This document shows, one piece after another, positions 47,962 through 57,756 of a stretch of 64,000 nt of DNA. Every line of letters begins with the position of its first letter. The stretch's first letter is position 1. The DNA lies in contig JAPWGK010000001.1 in NCBI GenBank assembly GCA_029641185.1, positions 1,562,501 to 1,626,500 on the forward strand, given 5' to 3'. The notes below the pieces were generated by a model. The model did not search any database. It saw only the letters and a list, made by a program, of their open reading frames with translations, and was not told the DNA's origin. Both the position numbers and the translations under genes were made by a program. Source of the stretch: Pseudofabraea citricarpa (taxonomy: Eukaryota > Ascomycota > Leotiomycetes > Helotiales > Dermateaceae).

Positions 47962-48913
47962 TCACTTCTTAAACCCAGCAATGTGCCACGCCATGACCTT
48001 CTTAAAGATCTGCTCGCCCTCGCCCTGGATCACGTCGCCGTGGCACGGCACGAGATCCCTAAAGCCCCACTTGGCGATGCGCTGCATGGAGTGGTTGAAG
48101 CCGACGCGGTCCCTGGCGCTGAAGACGTACCAGAGCATCCTCTTCTGCCAGACGGCGTCGCCCCTGGTGTTCTGCAGGGCGCAGAAGAGCTTGTTGACCC
48201 AGCCGGCGGCGGCGTCGTCGCCCGTGCGCGAGTACTGCTCCGTGGCCGGCAGGTTGAAGAGCAGGTCGGCCTCGATGAGCGTCGCGTCGGGCTTGTAGAA
48301 GAAGACGATCTCCTTGTTCGGGTGCGCGTCGACGTACTCGTACTCGAAGTCCCGGTCGAACTCGTCGCTGATCGTCTGCTTGCCCTTGCTCGCCTTCGTG
48401 AAGATCGTCTTGAAGTCCAGCACGCTGACCTTCGCGTTCTTCCCTACCTGCCCGGCTCGCTTCTCTGCTAGGCCCTCGGGCGCGATCAGGTGCGCCTCTG
48501 GATATGCCTGCGCCCACTCCGACAGGAAGATGTGGTGCTCCAGGTCCGGCGCTGCGATGTATGCTACCTTGCCTCCGAGCGATTGCAGCTTTGTCGTGAC
48601 GCTCGGGGTGAGGGCGACGGGTGAGAAGACGGCGAGGGATCCTGACGTAAGGCGGACTGTGTTTGTGGATGACATATTAGCATTCTTCCTTTCTTTCTGC
48701 TTCCGTTTCCTGCCCCGACTTCGACTTTGACTTCTGTCTCCTGTCTCCTGGCCGCACAGCGACGGAGTGTGGCTACGTACCAATTGTTGCTCGTCCGCCG
48801 AACTTGATTTTGCCAAAGCGCAGAAACGGCACCGAGAGCGTCGTCACGTTGGGGCTGATGTCGCGGATCACCATGACCTCCTCTGGATTCTTGGGTATGA
48901 GCTTATCCGACAT
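47962..48913 (-). CDS. DUF4336-like protein (metallo-beta-lactamase-like fold)
   Basis: Two exons, 48913-48781 and 48656-47962, give 275 aa. Exon 1 begins MSDKLIPKNPEEV and gives PNVTTLSVPFLRFGKIKFGGRATI, which continues into exon 2 as VRLTSGSLAVFSPVALT. Later come VAYIAAPDLEHHIFLSEWAQAYPEAHLIAPEGL, then KEIVFFYKPDATLIEADLLFNLPATEQYS near 165-195, and a C-terminal VPCHGDVIQGEG. The layout (glycine-strand, APDxEHHxFLxEW, D-x-TLIEADLLFN, final PCHGD) is that of DUF4336 proteins, distant relatives of metallo-beta-lactamase hydrolases. Substrate unknown; a soluble cytosolic enzyme is likely. Without splicing, exon 2 alone opens from an MSSTNT start inside the intron, which loses the conserved N-terminus. 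Confidence 0.78.
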
Positions 48914-50747
48914 ATCTGGTTCGGGTGTTACGTTGTGGTTTTCGGTGGGGGGAGGGGATCGTTGTCGTCGTACAGAGACTAGAGAAGAGAAGAGAAGAGT
49001 CGGGTATAAGATGCGAGGTGCAAAACAGTGCAGAGTGTAACTTTGTAGCACGCGGGCAGCTGGGGTTTTTCTTATGAGGTATGAGCTCTGCAGCAGGAGG
49101 AGCTCCGCGATATTTAAAGTTGACGATGATGTCGTTCTTCAAGGTGGGGCTGCCAAAACGTGCTTCCCGTGCTTCCGTGCTTTTTTGATTCCTTCAAGGG
49201 TCCAGATCCAGGTCGTCTTGGCGGCTTGGTGATGTGAAAATGTGAGATGTGAAATCGCTGCGACGGCTTCTAGATCCTCTGCGAATCAATGCCGTGGGTG
49301 GTAAGGATGAATTCCAAAAACACACGCCTCTCACGTTCTCTCACCTATTTCTCCTTTCTGCTAGTCCCTTTCTAATGATTCTCTCAATATATATACCCTC
49401 GCAAAGTCCAGAGGACAATGAAATGCAAATCACAAGCCGAGATACAGCCATACAAAAAGCCAAAAAAGCCAAAAAGCCATTCCAGGCCCCCAAACTGCCG
49501 ACACACCGTTGATGATTCAGCCACTCGCCCTGGCCCAAGCCCCAAGCCAAAGAGATTACGAAAGCTGCTGTAGCTAGAGCGGGCGGACTTCCAATAACCC
49601 AACCTACAGGATCGCAGCCATTGATTTGAGATTCTCCTAGCCTCGCCTCTCGCCTCTCGCCCATCGCCCATCGCCCGTTGACCAAGCATGGATAAAGGGA
49701 GGGAGATATTGACGAGTAAGCAAGCCAGTTCTAGCCTTCAAGTGAGGGGGGGGCTGAGGGAGGGTGAGGGAGGATGGTGATTTGTTTGTCTCGTGGCCTC
49801 TCTCGTGCCTTTTCTTTGCCATCTCCTCCAGACTCGCTCGTGGCATGATTCCTCGTGCCGTTTTTCTTGTTCTTTCGTCATGCCACGCACGGCCGAGCTG
49901 GTCTTGTTCCCCAAGTCGCCAGTTCGTTCTGCTGCTTTGTCGTCGTCGCTGACGTGGTTCGTGCTTTGTGGTTCGTGCCCAAAGTACGGTGCTTACCTTC
50001 TTACTTTGCCGCGCGAACATCTCCATCATAGCTACCGTAGTACAGTAGTGCTTGGAGAGAGATGGGATGGGAGATGGCAGATGGGAGATGGGAGACGAAG
50101 AGTCTAATCTGCTGCGCCTTGCATCTCATTCGTCATTGTCTTCTCTGCGAGTCTGCGCACATGATCTGATTTGGAATATCTGTCACGAAGCAGGCGCGCG
50201 GCGAGTATGGGAAATTTTCTTATTTGATTGCCCGCGGTACTATAGGCTATCTATCTATCGATGGCAGAGTTGGATGTGGAAACGACAAGACTAGATCTCG
50301 GGCATGTGAAAATGAGAAGCCTCGTATCGCCTCGTCCAAGTTGCCAAGTAGGCTGTGCAGAAGAAGACAAAGGCGCTGCAGGAATCAAGTGATCACCGTC
50401 TCTGCCAGAGAGGACGTGGATACATCTGCTCTGCTGCTCCGCCGTACGAAACCAGAACCCGCCAAACGAAACGAACAAAACGAACAAAAATTAGGAAATT
50501 TTCTAGCGTGGGGAAACAAATGAGAAGCCTCGGGTTCCCTCCTCTGTCATCAAGTGATGGCCTCCCGTGGCTAAAACAAAAACAAACTCGGAGATGGTTC
50601 AGCGAGTACATAAAAAGAGAAGCATTGAAGCATGCTGAGTAGAGTAGAGTGTATGAAAAGGAAAAATGAGCTGCGAGTCAACTGAAAAACGCTGCTCCAA
50701 GCTTGTCAAAAAGACTTCTTCGGAGCTGAAGTGGCCAGCAAAGATGT
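48914..50747. other. Intergenic region, no gene recognised
   Basis: Upstream of the DUF4336-like gene and downstream of the 994-aa gene. Small repeats of GATGGGAGATGGCAGATGGGAG type occur near 50061-50095. No frame has domain support. Confidence 0.5.
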
Positions 50748-53732
50748 CTATCCAGCAACCCTACGACTGACGTCTCCATAGATATAATTCTCGAACAAAA
50801 TTCCCGGGTGATTAGAATATCCGAGATACTTGAGGAGCCCTGGTACAGCGCCATCCGGTCCAAATAGAGCATTCGCTGAAATTGATGCAATGGGAATGTT
50901 CTGGATGGGACTGTAATAGTTTGCGAAGTGGGTTCGAGTGACTCCGTTTGCAGCGAACCAGATGTTGCGTTCTTGCCAGGCCGAGATTCCTGTCATAATA
51001 GCCAGGTAAAATACGATGTGTGGACAGAATGCCAAGAAGATGTCCCTGCGTGATGGCAGGGGTATTCGGCACTGGACAGCTGCTTGGTTGTCAGGCTCGG
51101 ACGTTGCTGGTGATGGTGGAGCTACTTGACCTTCGCCGATGGATGCTGAAGGACTAGAAGTGTCTATGTTCCCACCAGCGGTAGCATCGTGGCTAGATCC
51201 AGCTAGTACTGGCAGTGCTTGATCCTCACTATCGAGAGCTGGAGGATTGGGGACGTCTGCATTTTTTGCGGGCGTATAAACTCTGGTAGTAGCTGACAGA
51301 GCTGTTCGGTACCTGACTGAAGCTACCTCTTCGGTAAATCCTAGAGCTTCCCAGAAGAAGCTCAGGAGGAGTAGACCAAACAACTTATAAACCAAGGCCC
51401 ATGCTTTGATAGGGTTGTAGATACTCGTTTCTAAAAGTATGACAAGAGGTTTTTCTGGTGCATGGCCATTTGGAGGGTTTCCGCCATCGCCACCACGTAG
51501 TTCGCCGTCTCCAGATGTGTTGTCTCCAAGGGGTGCGGTTGCGGATGTAGGTTCAAGTTGATGTCCTTCAGGGGTTGTCGGTGTAGATTCGGGTTGACGT
51601 CTTTCAGAAGCATTGCTAATTTCAAGCTGAGGAAGGTTGCCAGCCGATGTGCTGGTCTCAGGAGATGCCAGTATAGGTTCATAGTGATATCCTTCAGGAG
51701 CATTGCTACCTTTGGGTTGAGGAGAATTGCCAGCTGATGTGCCACTTACAGGAGTTGCCGGCGTAGGTTCAGATCGAGATGTTTCAGAATCATTACTACC
51801 TTTGCGCTGGGGGCTGCCCGCTGATGTGCCAGTTTCAGGAGACAATGGTGTAGGTTCAGGTTGAAGTCTTTCAGAAGCATTGCTAACTTCAAGCTCAGGA
51901 AGGTTGCCATTTGATGTACCAGTTTCAGGAGTTGCCGGTGCAGGTTCAGGTTGATGTCTTTCAGAAGCGTTGCTAATTTCAAGCTCGGGAAGATTGCCGG
52001 TTGATGTACCAGTTTGAGCAGCTGTCGGTACAGGTTGACGTCTTTCAGAAGCATTGCTAATTTCAAGCTCCGGAAGATTACCAGTTGATGTACCAGTTTG
52101 AGGAGATGCCAGTGTAGGTTTAGATTGACGTCCTTCAGAAGCATTGCTACTTTCGAGCCGAGGGGGATTGCCAGCTGGTGTGCTATCTCCTGGAGTTGCG
52201 GGTCTAGGATTAGGTTGACGTCCGTCAAATGAACTGCTGCCTGCATCTTGAGAGAGGTCGTCTGAAGAACCAGTGCTAGTGTTACCAAGGTTTTCTCTGG
52301 TGATCTGGTTGGGTGGTGTAAATGGAGTGTTTGGCTGAGTTGTGACGGGAGAACCTGGTGGTGGTTGAACTAGTGCGGGTGTGGGTTCAGCTTGATGTCC
52401 TTCAGATGGACTATCATCTGCACCTTGAGAGGGACCACTTGGAGATGGCTCAGTACTAGTAATACCAAGGGTGTTCTTTCTGGGTGATTGGTGGTTGGGT
52501 GGTGTTGCTAAACGATCTGCCTGATTCGCAATGGGAGAGAGCAGTGGTGCTTGAACAGGTGTGCTACGCTGAGCTTCTGGGGTGTTTGGAGACGGCTTCT
52601 TCTGAGGGCTCTTTGGGGAGTTGACTAGTGATCGAACGTGTGTTTTCTCAGAGCGTGGAGACTTCTTAGGCGTCTTTGGAGGCTCTGCTGGCGATTGCTG
52701 AGATGGAGAGCCGCTGCTTTTTCCTTGACCGGCCTCGTCGTCGTCTTGGGTATGCTCTTCTTCCTCACTAGCTGCTGTGCCGAAGATGTCTGTCATGCGC
52801 TGTCTATTCTTTCCCGTCTTATTCTTGTTTCTGCGCAACAGGCTGGGATCAACTGGGTACTTAACGTCATCATCTGCACGTTGTTCGTGGTCCATTCGGA
52901 AGTCAGCCAGCTCCTGTCGTGTCTGTGTCAAGAGAATATCCAGCTCTTCTTTCTCCTCTTCGGTTGAGGAGAGTCGTTCCTTCAGCTCATCTCTCTCCTT
53001 CTCTGCTTCCTTTCTCAGAAGGATGCCCTCTTTGAGACTTTTGTAAGCCTCATCGTACTTGACCTCAAAGTTGTCGCGCTCAGTCATGATTTTTGAGACG
53101 CGTTTATGGGCATTGTCACCGCCATTGCCTTTCTTCTCCAACTGTTCCTTGAGTTCGGCGATGGTGTCCTCTTGCTCCTTGATAAGTTTGTCGCGCCCCT
53201 TGACCTCGGCCTCGAGACCCTTGATTATCTCCCGAGTCTTGCGATGTGCCTTCCTCTCTGACTGAAGCTGGTCCTGGAGTGTGTTTACCGATCCCCTAAG
53301 TTCATCGGCATCTCGAGAAACTGCCTCGACCGTCTGGTTGGCACTTTCGTAGAGGGATACCTGTGTTGCACACTTTGTCTCGAGAGCGACCAGCTTCTGC
53401 TCCCTGTCGGCGAGCTTCTGCATCAAGTCGACGATTTTCTCTGACGGCCTGTCGTCCATGTTGCCTGTGGTGCTGGTTGTGCCGAACGACGGCTGCGAGG
53501 CGGAGGAGGCGGAGGCTTTTGAGGCCTTGCTTCGAGGCATGGCAATCTTCCTGGGCTGTGGTGCTGCTGGCGCTGCAACCACCGGGGGCGGCGCTGGGAA
53601 TGTAAACGGGCGGGCATTCTCAGTCTCCTCATACTCCCTCCTATTCTCGTCCTCTACGGCTTGGCACATGGCCGTCTGCCAGCGGGGCCCCGAAGGGACG
53701 CTGAAATCGAAGGGCGTTGATGGCGGCGTCAT
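50748..53732 (-). CDS. Large coiled-coil protein with tandem Pro/Ser/Thr repeats and two C-terminal membrane segments
   Basis: Single exon, 994 aa from ATG 53732 (an upstream TTG at 53786 opens the same frame). Regions in order: an N-terminal Pro-rich part (FDFSVPSGPRWQTAM), a long coiled coil at about 100-290 (Glu/Lys/Leu heptads such as AELKEQLEKK and KEAEKERDELKERL), and a Ser/Pro/Lys-rich disordered segment with KTPKKSPRSEK-type sites. Next are about seven imperfect repeats of roughly 29-33 residues (about 490-725) around the phrase GTSxGNLPELEISNASERxQPEPTP. A hydrophobic segment near 770-797 (WALVYKLFGLLLLSFFWEALGF), a second at about 896-917 and a conserved-looking tail IPIASISANALFGPDGAVPGLLKYLGYSN complete it. 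I do not recognise the family. The layout suggests a membrane-anchored tether or scaffold with a repeat-variable stalk; that is inference. Confidence 0.72.
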   Translation of the reverse strand: MTPPSTPFDFSVPSGPRWQTAMCQAVEDENRREYEETENARPFTFPAPPPVVAAPAAPQPRKIAMPRSKASKASASSASQPSFGTTSTTGNMDDRPSEKIVDLMQKLADREQKLVALETKCATQVSLYESANQTVEAVSRDADELRGSVNTLQDQLQSERKAHRKTREIIKGLEAEVKGRDKLIKEQEDTIAELKEQLEKKGNGGDNAHKRVSKIMTERDNFEVKYDEAYKSLKEGILLRKEAEKERDELKERLSSTEEEKEELDILLTQTRQELADFRMDHEQRADDDVKYPVDPSLLRRNKNKTGKNRQRMTDIFGTAASEEEEHTQDDDEAGQGKSSGSPSQQSPAEPPKTPKKSPRSEKTHVRSLVNSPKSPQKKPSPNTPEAQRSTPVQAPLLSPIANQADRLATPPNHQSPRKNTLGITSTEPSPSGPSQGADDSPSEGHQAEPTPALVQPPPGSPVTTQPNTPFTPPNQITRENLGNTSTGSSDDLSQDAGSSSFDGRQPNPRPATPGDSTPAGNPPRLESSNASEGRQSKPTLASPQTGTSTGNLPELEISNASERRQPVPTAAQTGTSTGNLPELEISNASERHQPEPAPATPETGTSNGNLPELEVSNASERLQPEPTPLSPETGTSAGSPQRKGSNDSETSRSEPTPATPVSGTSAGNSPQPKGSNAPEGYHYEPILASPETSTSAGNLPQLEISNASERRQPESTPTTPEGHQLEPTSATAPLGDNTSGDGELRGGDGGNPPNGHAPEKPLVILLETSIYNPIKAWALVYKLFGLLLLSFFWEALGFTEEVASVRYRTALSATTRVYTPAKNADVPNPPALDSEDQALPVLAGSSHDATAGGNIDTSSPSASIGEGQVAPPSPATSEPDNQAAVQCRIPLPSRRDIFLAFCPHIVFYLAIMTGISAWQERNIWFAANGVTRTHFANYYSPIQNIPIASISANALFGPDGAVPGLLKYLGYSNHPGILFENYIYGDVSRRVAG
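51590..52200. repeat. Coding tandem repeat, about 90-99 bp unit
   Basis: Diverged units inside the 994-aa gene, recognisable by the recurring TTTCAGAAGCATTGCTAA and TGCCAG(C/T)TGATGT segments on the plus strand. Unit lengths are multiples of three, so gains and losses keep the frame. Confidence 0.8.
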
Positions 53733-55034
53733 GGTTCCTTCGAATGTCGTGTTTTTGGAGAAGAGAAGAAAGAAAATCAAATTCACGGATGCCTAATGGG
53801 ACTTTTGTATGCATCTTGGATTGGTACTTTTTCTTCTATTGATCTGCTCTATTCTATTGTGCTCTATTGTTGGTATTGTATGTGCTCGCGTAAGGTTTTG
53901 TAAAGGTGTGGACAATAGGAAGTTAAGGTAGTTGCTAGAGAGGCTAGCGCACCCCCAACAATACCATGTTTACCCGTTATTCTTGAGGCCCCGGAAAGCA
54001 CATGACCACTATAGTTTGAAGTATGGCCCGAAGGCTCAGGGGAATTAGAAAGCTCTCGAATAGCCAAAAACCATTAGGTGACTAGGAAGAATACGGTCAC
54101 TATGACGCACAGAATATCCGAATGTTATTGAGTGATTGAGAAGCATTAAGTGATCAAGAAGTTTAGAGTGATTGAAAAGTATAACAACTGAGTTGGATTC
54201 AGTGACCGGAAAGTAAAGGAAACAGACGAGAAAGGAAAGGCGGTCGGTAGTGAGAAGATATGGAAGAGTCCAGGTGCATCTAGCGTTCACAGAGAAGCGA
54301 AGGCTTTTATTTAGAAGGGTTATAAATTGTGTGAGTTGGAGAATGAGGTAGATCTTCATAGATGAATATGACCAGGTGCGGAATCTGCTTCCATTTCTTC
54401 CGTTTCCAAGCAAAATAGCAAGCGGAATGTGAGACAATCAGCCCGTTCATGTAAATATTGATATGCCAAAACAGAAATTTGCTCGCTTGCATAGGCGAGG
54501 AGTGTGAGGTGTTTCAGGGGGACAAACATGCAATAAGCTACATTTCTGAGTGGAAAATCAATGTTCCCCAGATCAGCAACGACACCTCTGGTTTAAGCTC
54601 TTTAAACACCTCTTGTAATACAATAAATGTTATTTTGACCAAACCTCTTCGGTACCACCCTTCAAGTATGAAGGTAACTCAATAGAAAGTGTCGAAGTAT
54701 AATCCCAAGCTCTAGGACTCTTAAATATTCCTTGAAAGTCCAGTTACAAGCTTTTGAACCCACAGTTTCTGAGCCGGTAAAAGAGGAGAGTAATTTCGCA
54801 GAAGGTGTTTCGAAGGAACTATATTGAGTATCGGTACTACTTAATCCCGGGCCTCCCTCTTTACTTGATACCTGTGACTCAACCCTCCGCCCTCCTTCCT
54901 TCCCTCAATAGAACAGCCAAGGTCATTGGCAACAGAGGTTCATTTGGCAACAGCACTTAGTGAATGTGCATCACCATGGTTCTCCTTTCTCACACAACCT
55001 TGAAACAACTCTTCTCTAAAACTATAGTTCCGAC
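53733..55034. other. Intergenic region, no gene recognised
   Basis: Between about 54100 and 54200 there is a loosely repeated GTGATTGAGAAG/GTGATCAAGAAG motif. The 54045-54437 minus-strand frame is a by-product of it. Confidence 0.5.
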
Positions 55035-55250
55035 TTAGAGAGATGCACTCAGACGAGAGATCTCTGCCTGACAGTCACCCTCACTTTGCTTCAATCGAGC
55101 AACCTCTCCTTGGCAATCATCGCCACTTTGCTTCAATCGATTCATCTCTGCCAGGTATTCATCTCCGCTTTGCTTCAACCGATTAATCTCTGCCTGACAG
55201 TCAACCTCGTCCTCGTTTGGATCACCAGTGAAAGGACCATAAGGTTGGGC
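55035..55250 (-). pseudogene. Relic of a coiled-coil gene with 14-residue repeats
   Basis: The minus strand reads IYVAQPYGPFTGDPNEDEV, then three and a half 14-residue repeats of the type D-C/Y-Q/L-A/G-E-I/M/V-N/A-R-L-K-Q-S-G/E-D, ending in a stop at 55035-55037. Leu/Ile/Met at heptad spacing gives a parallel coiled-coil pattern. The frame has no ATG before the repeats: an in-frame TGA lies just upstream of PRIYV, and an ATG-started frame from 55339 (MVGKLLQ) is shifted by one. Either this is the last exon of a gene with an unseen upstream part, or a decayed gene. A Met inside the repeats (AEMNRL) could start only a 37-residue peptide. Confidence 0.4.
55063..55209. repeat. 42-bp coding tandem repeat, three full units and a partial fourth
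   Basis: Units start at 55063, 55105, 55147 and 55189 with TCTGCC/TCTCCT and share CACTTTGCTTCAATCGA. The exact 42-bp period equals 14 codons, two heptads. Confidence 0.85.
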
Positions 55251-55741
55251 GACATAAATCCTCGGGTCTCATGGCATTGCCAAGGTCTAATGTATAAACC
55301 CCTCCTCTCTCCCCCGGCGGGCTGGAGGAGCTTTCCAACCATCCAAGGGTAAGTAGTTAAGGAAGATAGAATTCTTGAAAAGTGTTCATGATTACCTAGG
55401 TTATAGTCAGTGTAGTTTGATATTGAATCCAGAACGCATTCTCAGACTCTTCTTATTCTCCTTTTATTCCCTAACACACAAATCATGAAGTTGTGGAGCC
55501 CCTGTTATAGTATGAGTAGAATTGTTAAAATCTCGATATTGTATAGCTATGGATTCAAACTCATTCAATTACTCATTACGTTAATCCATGCAAAGGCTCT
55601 GCCTACAGTAGCTCTAGTGTAGCAAAATACAAGGAATTATCTGTACAGAAGAAAAGAAAGAGCTAACAAGTACCAAAATTTCGAATCCGTGAAGATATCT
55701 TTGCCAACCAATACTCCAAACACCATTGGGGAATACCAAAA
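55251..55741. other. Intergenic spacer downstream of Nse4
   Basis: AT-rich 3' flank of the Nse4 gene, with the possible upstream remnants of the coiled-coil relic at 55251-55350. Nothing else seen. Confidence 0.5.
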
Positions 55742-57250
55742 TTAATTATACCATCCTCTTGCGCCTATCGTAGTCTGCACCACCTCTTCTCTATGTGGTA
55801 TCATGGACTCTTTAATATCAAAGATCTCGATCAACGTTTCCCATGATTCCATGTCAATTGCTAAAATCGCTTGATGTTTTTGAGCTCCGTTGTCTGAACG
55901 TTCATTCTTGTCTCCCGAATCAATGATTCCTGAAATATGTTAGGTACACTCATCAATGGCTAAAAGTGTTCACATACCCAAAAACGGAAGGCCTCGTTCA
56001 TCTATCTTTATTCCAACCTTCCCATCTCGAATGAGGAAGCTAACATAGAACATGTTCTCGACAGTCTGCCCAAACGATCGTGGATTGATGACGAATTTGA
56101 AGAATGATACCTCTTCATCTCGAGAGATTCCATGGCGATCTAATAATGCATCTTGATCTTCATTTGTCATCTCATCTGAAGCCTCTTCCTGTGCAGCCTT
56201 CATAGCCCTTTGTAGGGTCTTTTTAAGACTACCTAGAATTCTCTGGCAGAGCAAAGTCAGGTTGGTGTCATGAGACTGGACAATATCAGCAGCCTCAAGA
56301 ACCTCAGGACGCGTTTCCTGAGACTTGTCCGGCCGAAACGCAGCCTTCCGCGCTGCAACCTTCCGCGCTCTCTTTTCTTGTGAGAGTGGCCCGAGAAGAA
56401 ATCCAGGCACAGAGGGTCGAGAATTGTTGGGCAAACAAGCAAACCGGCCCAGATGCTCCCAATTCAGCATATCACCCTCATCCCCTTCTCCATCAGATCC
56501 ATCATCGACATTGGCTCGTCTTCTTCTTTGTGTACTGCTTTGCGTCTGTGTCTGTGTCTGTGTCTGTTGAATTCGCTCAGACCCACGCGCCCGCTTCATG
56601 AATGTGATGCACTTGGATACAAACTCGTCCACATCTACTCCCTGAGAGATATCGCCAGTTGTAAGTGCCAGGGTTTTCCGATAAGAAAGGTCTGCAGCAT
56701 TTACTAAGAGGCGCGAATCGATAGTGGCGTCCGCAGTCTGCTTGACAGATGCTGAAAGGTCGTTGGCTTTCTGTAAAGTCTCGAGCAAGCCTTTGGAAGT
56801 TGGCTTTAGGTATTCCGAGCGGTTATCCATAAGCTCTTTTGACAAGAACCGCAGTTCTTTTCGCAAAACCCTGCGTTCCTCAATATCCTGATCTGGGTCG
56901 TAGTTATCCTCGCCATCATTATCATCCGGCTCTTCAGTTTCTATTATTCGACGTCTTTGGCTTGTCGCTCTGGATGTCTCATCCTGTCCGCGCTTTCTTT
57001 TCGTACCAGGCGATGGTCGTCTTGGAGGTGCCATAGGAGCTCGCCTCCGGTCCTTTTCCCCATTCACTGTCCGTGCAGACCGATTTTCTTTATCCGATGA
57101 CGCTGAAGCTGACGCTCCCGGTGATGGTGACAGTGACGATATGTTTGGGCGTGTTTGCCTGCGCAACCCGCTAGGTGCTGGTGAGGCATCGTAGATGTCT
57201 TGAAAAGCAGCTGGTGCCGGCGATTCCGACATCTTCGTAGGTCTGGGCAT
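55742..57250 (-). CDS. NSE4: Nse4, kleisin subunit of the SMC5-SMC6 complex
   Basis: Two exons, 57250-55978 and 55929-55742, give 486 aa. Nse4 bridges the Smc5 and Smc6 heads and works in recombination repair and replication-fork stability in the nucleus. The first 120 residues are disordered and basic (PRRPSPGTKRKRGQDE). The N-terminal Nse4 domain follows with DPDQDIEERRVLRKELRFLSKELMDNR and a helix LLETLQKANDL, then VNAADLSYRKTLAL. The C-terminal winged-helix part shows EVSFFKFVINPRSFGQTVENMFYVSFLIRDGKVGI. Splicing the 48-nt intron at LPFLG restores KHQAILAIDMESWETLIEIFDIKESMIPHR, the family's C-terminal signature; unspliced translation stops right after LPFLGM. A Q/T run (residues near 231-241) comes from a CTGTGT microsatellite. 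The start lies 506 bp from the divergent VPS34 start. Confidence 0.9.
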
Positions 57251-57756
57251 GGTGAGAAGGATGAGTCAAAGTTTATTGCCGTGACAAACGCGTCGAAATG
57301 ATATGAATCCCGTCGGGACGCGGCGCAAACCAGTTGTTGTTCGCAAAACTAGATCTGGCGGGGTTTGAGGATGGGTGTGACGCGAATTCCGGACATGCAT
57401 AGGAAGCTTGCAGATTTCGAAAGTGGGTTGTGGAGGCTGTTATACATGCGACGTGTCTCTTGAGGACGGCGTTGGTTATGAGTGAAGGTTGACGGGAGAA
57501 GCTGGAAGTTAAAGTTGGCATTGGTTGTTGGGTGCAGAGTCGCGAGGCTCGCACATCATCATTTTGAATTTCAGGGCGGTACGTGGGACGCGACCCGCGA
57601 CCGTGTCATCCAACGCACGTGCCAGCCAACTTATATTGATAGATAGCCTTAGCTCACTGACCGGCTCAGCCTTCAACCACCTGCACAACCCACCCCAGAT
57701 CTACCTTCCTCTTCACTCACTTACCCCAGCACAGTAATAGCTGCAGAAAATGGGAC
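57251..57756. promoter_or_regulatory. Divergent promoter between NSE4 and VPS34
   Basis: 506 bp separate the two start codons, which point away from each other, so the core promoters must lie here. No TATA box or recognised factor site stands out. Confidence 0.5.

Noticed and set aside
48059..48517. Arg/Ala-rich antisense and alternative frames (up to 162 aa) over the DUF4336-like gene
   Set aside because: High-GC shadows of the real exon 2.
51431..52288. Frames of 104 and 180 aa overlapping the 994-aa gene in another frame (repeated His-Gln-Leu phrases)
   Set aside because: They are the alternative-frame reading of the coding tandem repeat; the 994-aa frame is far longer and shows coherent coiled-coil and membrane segments.
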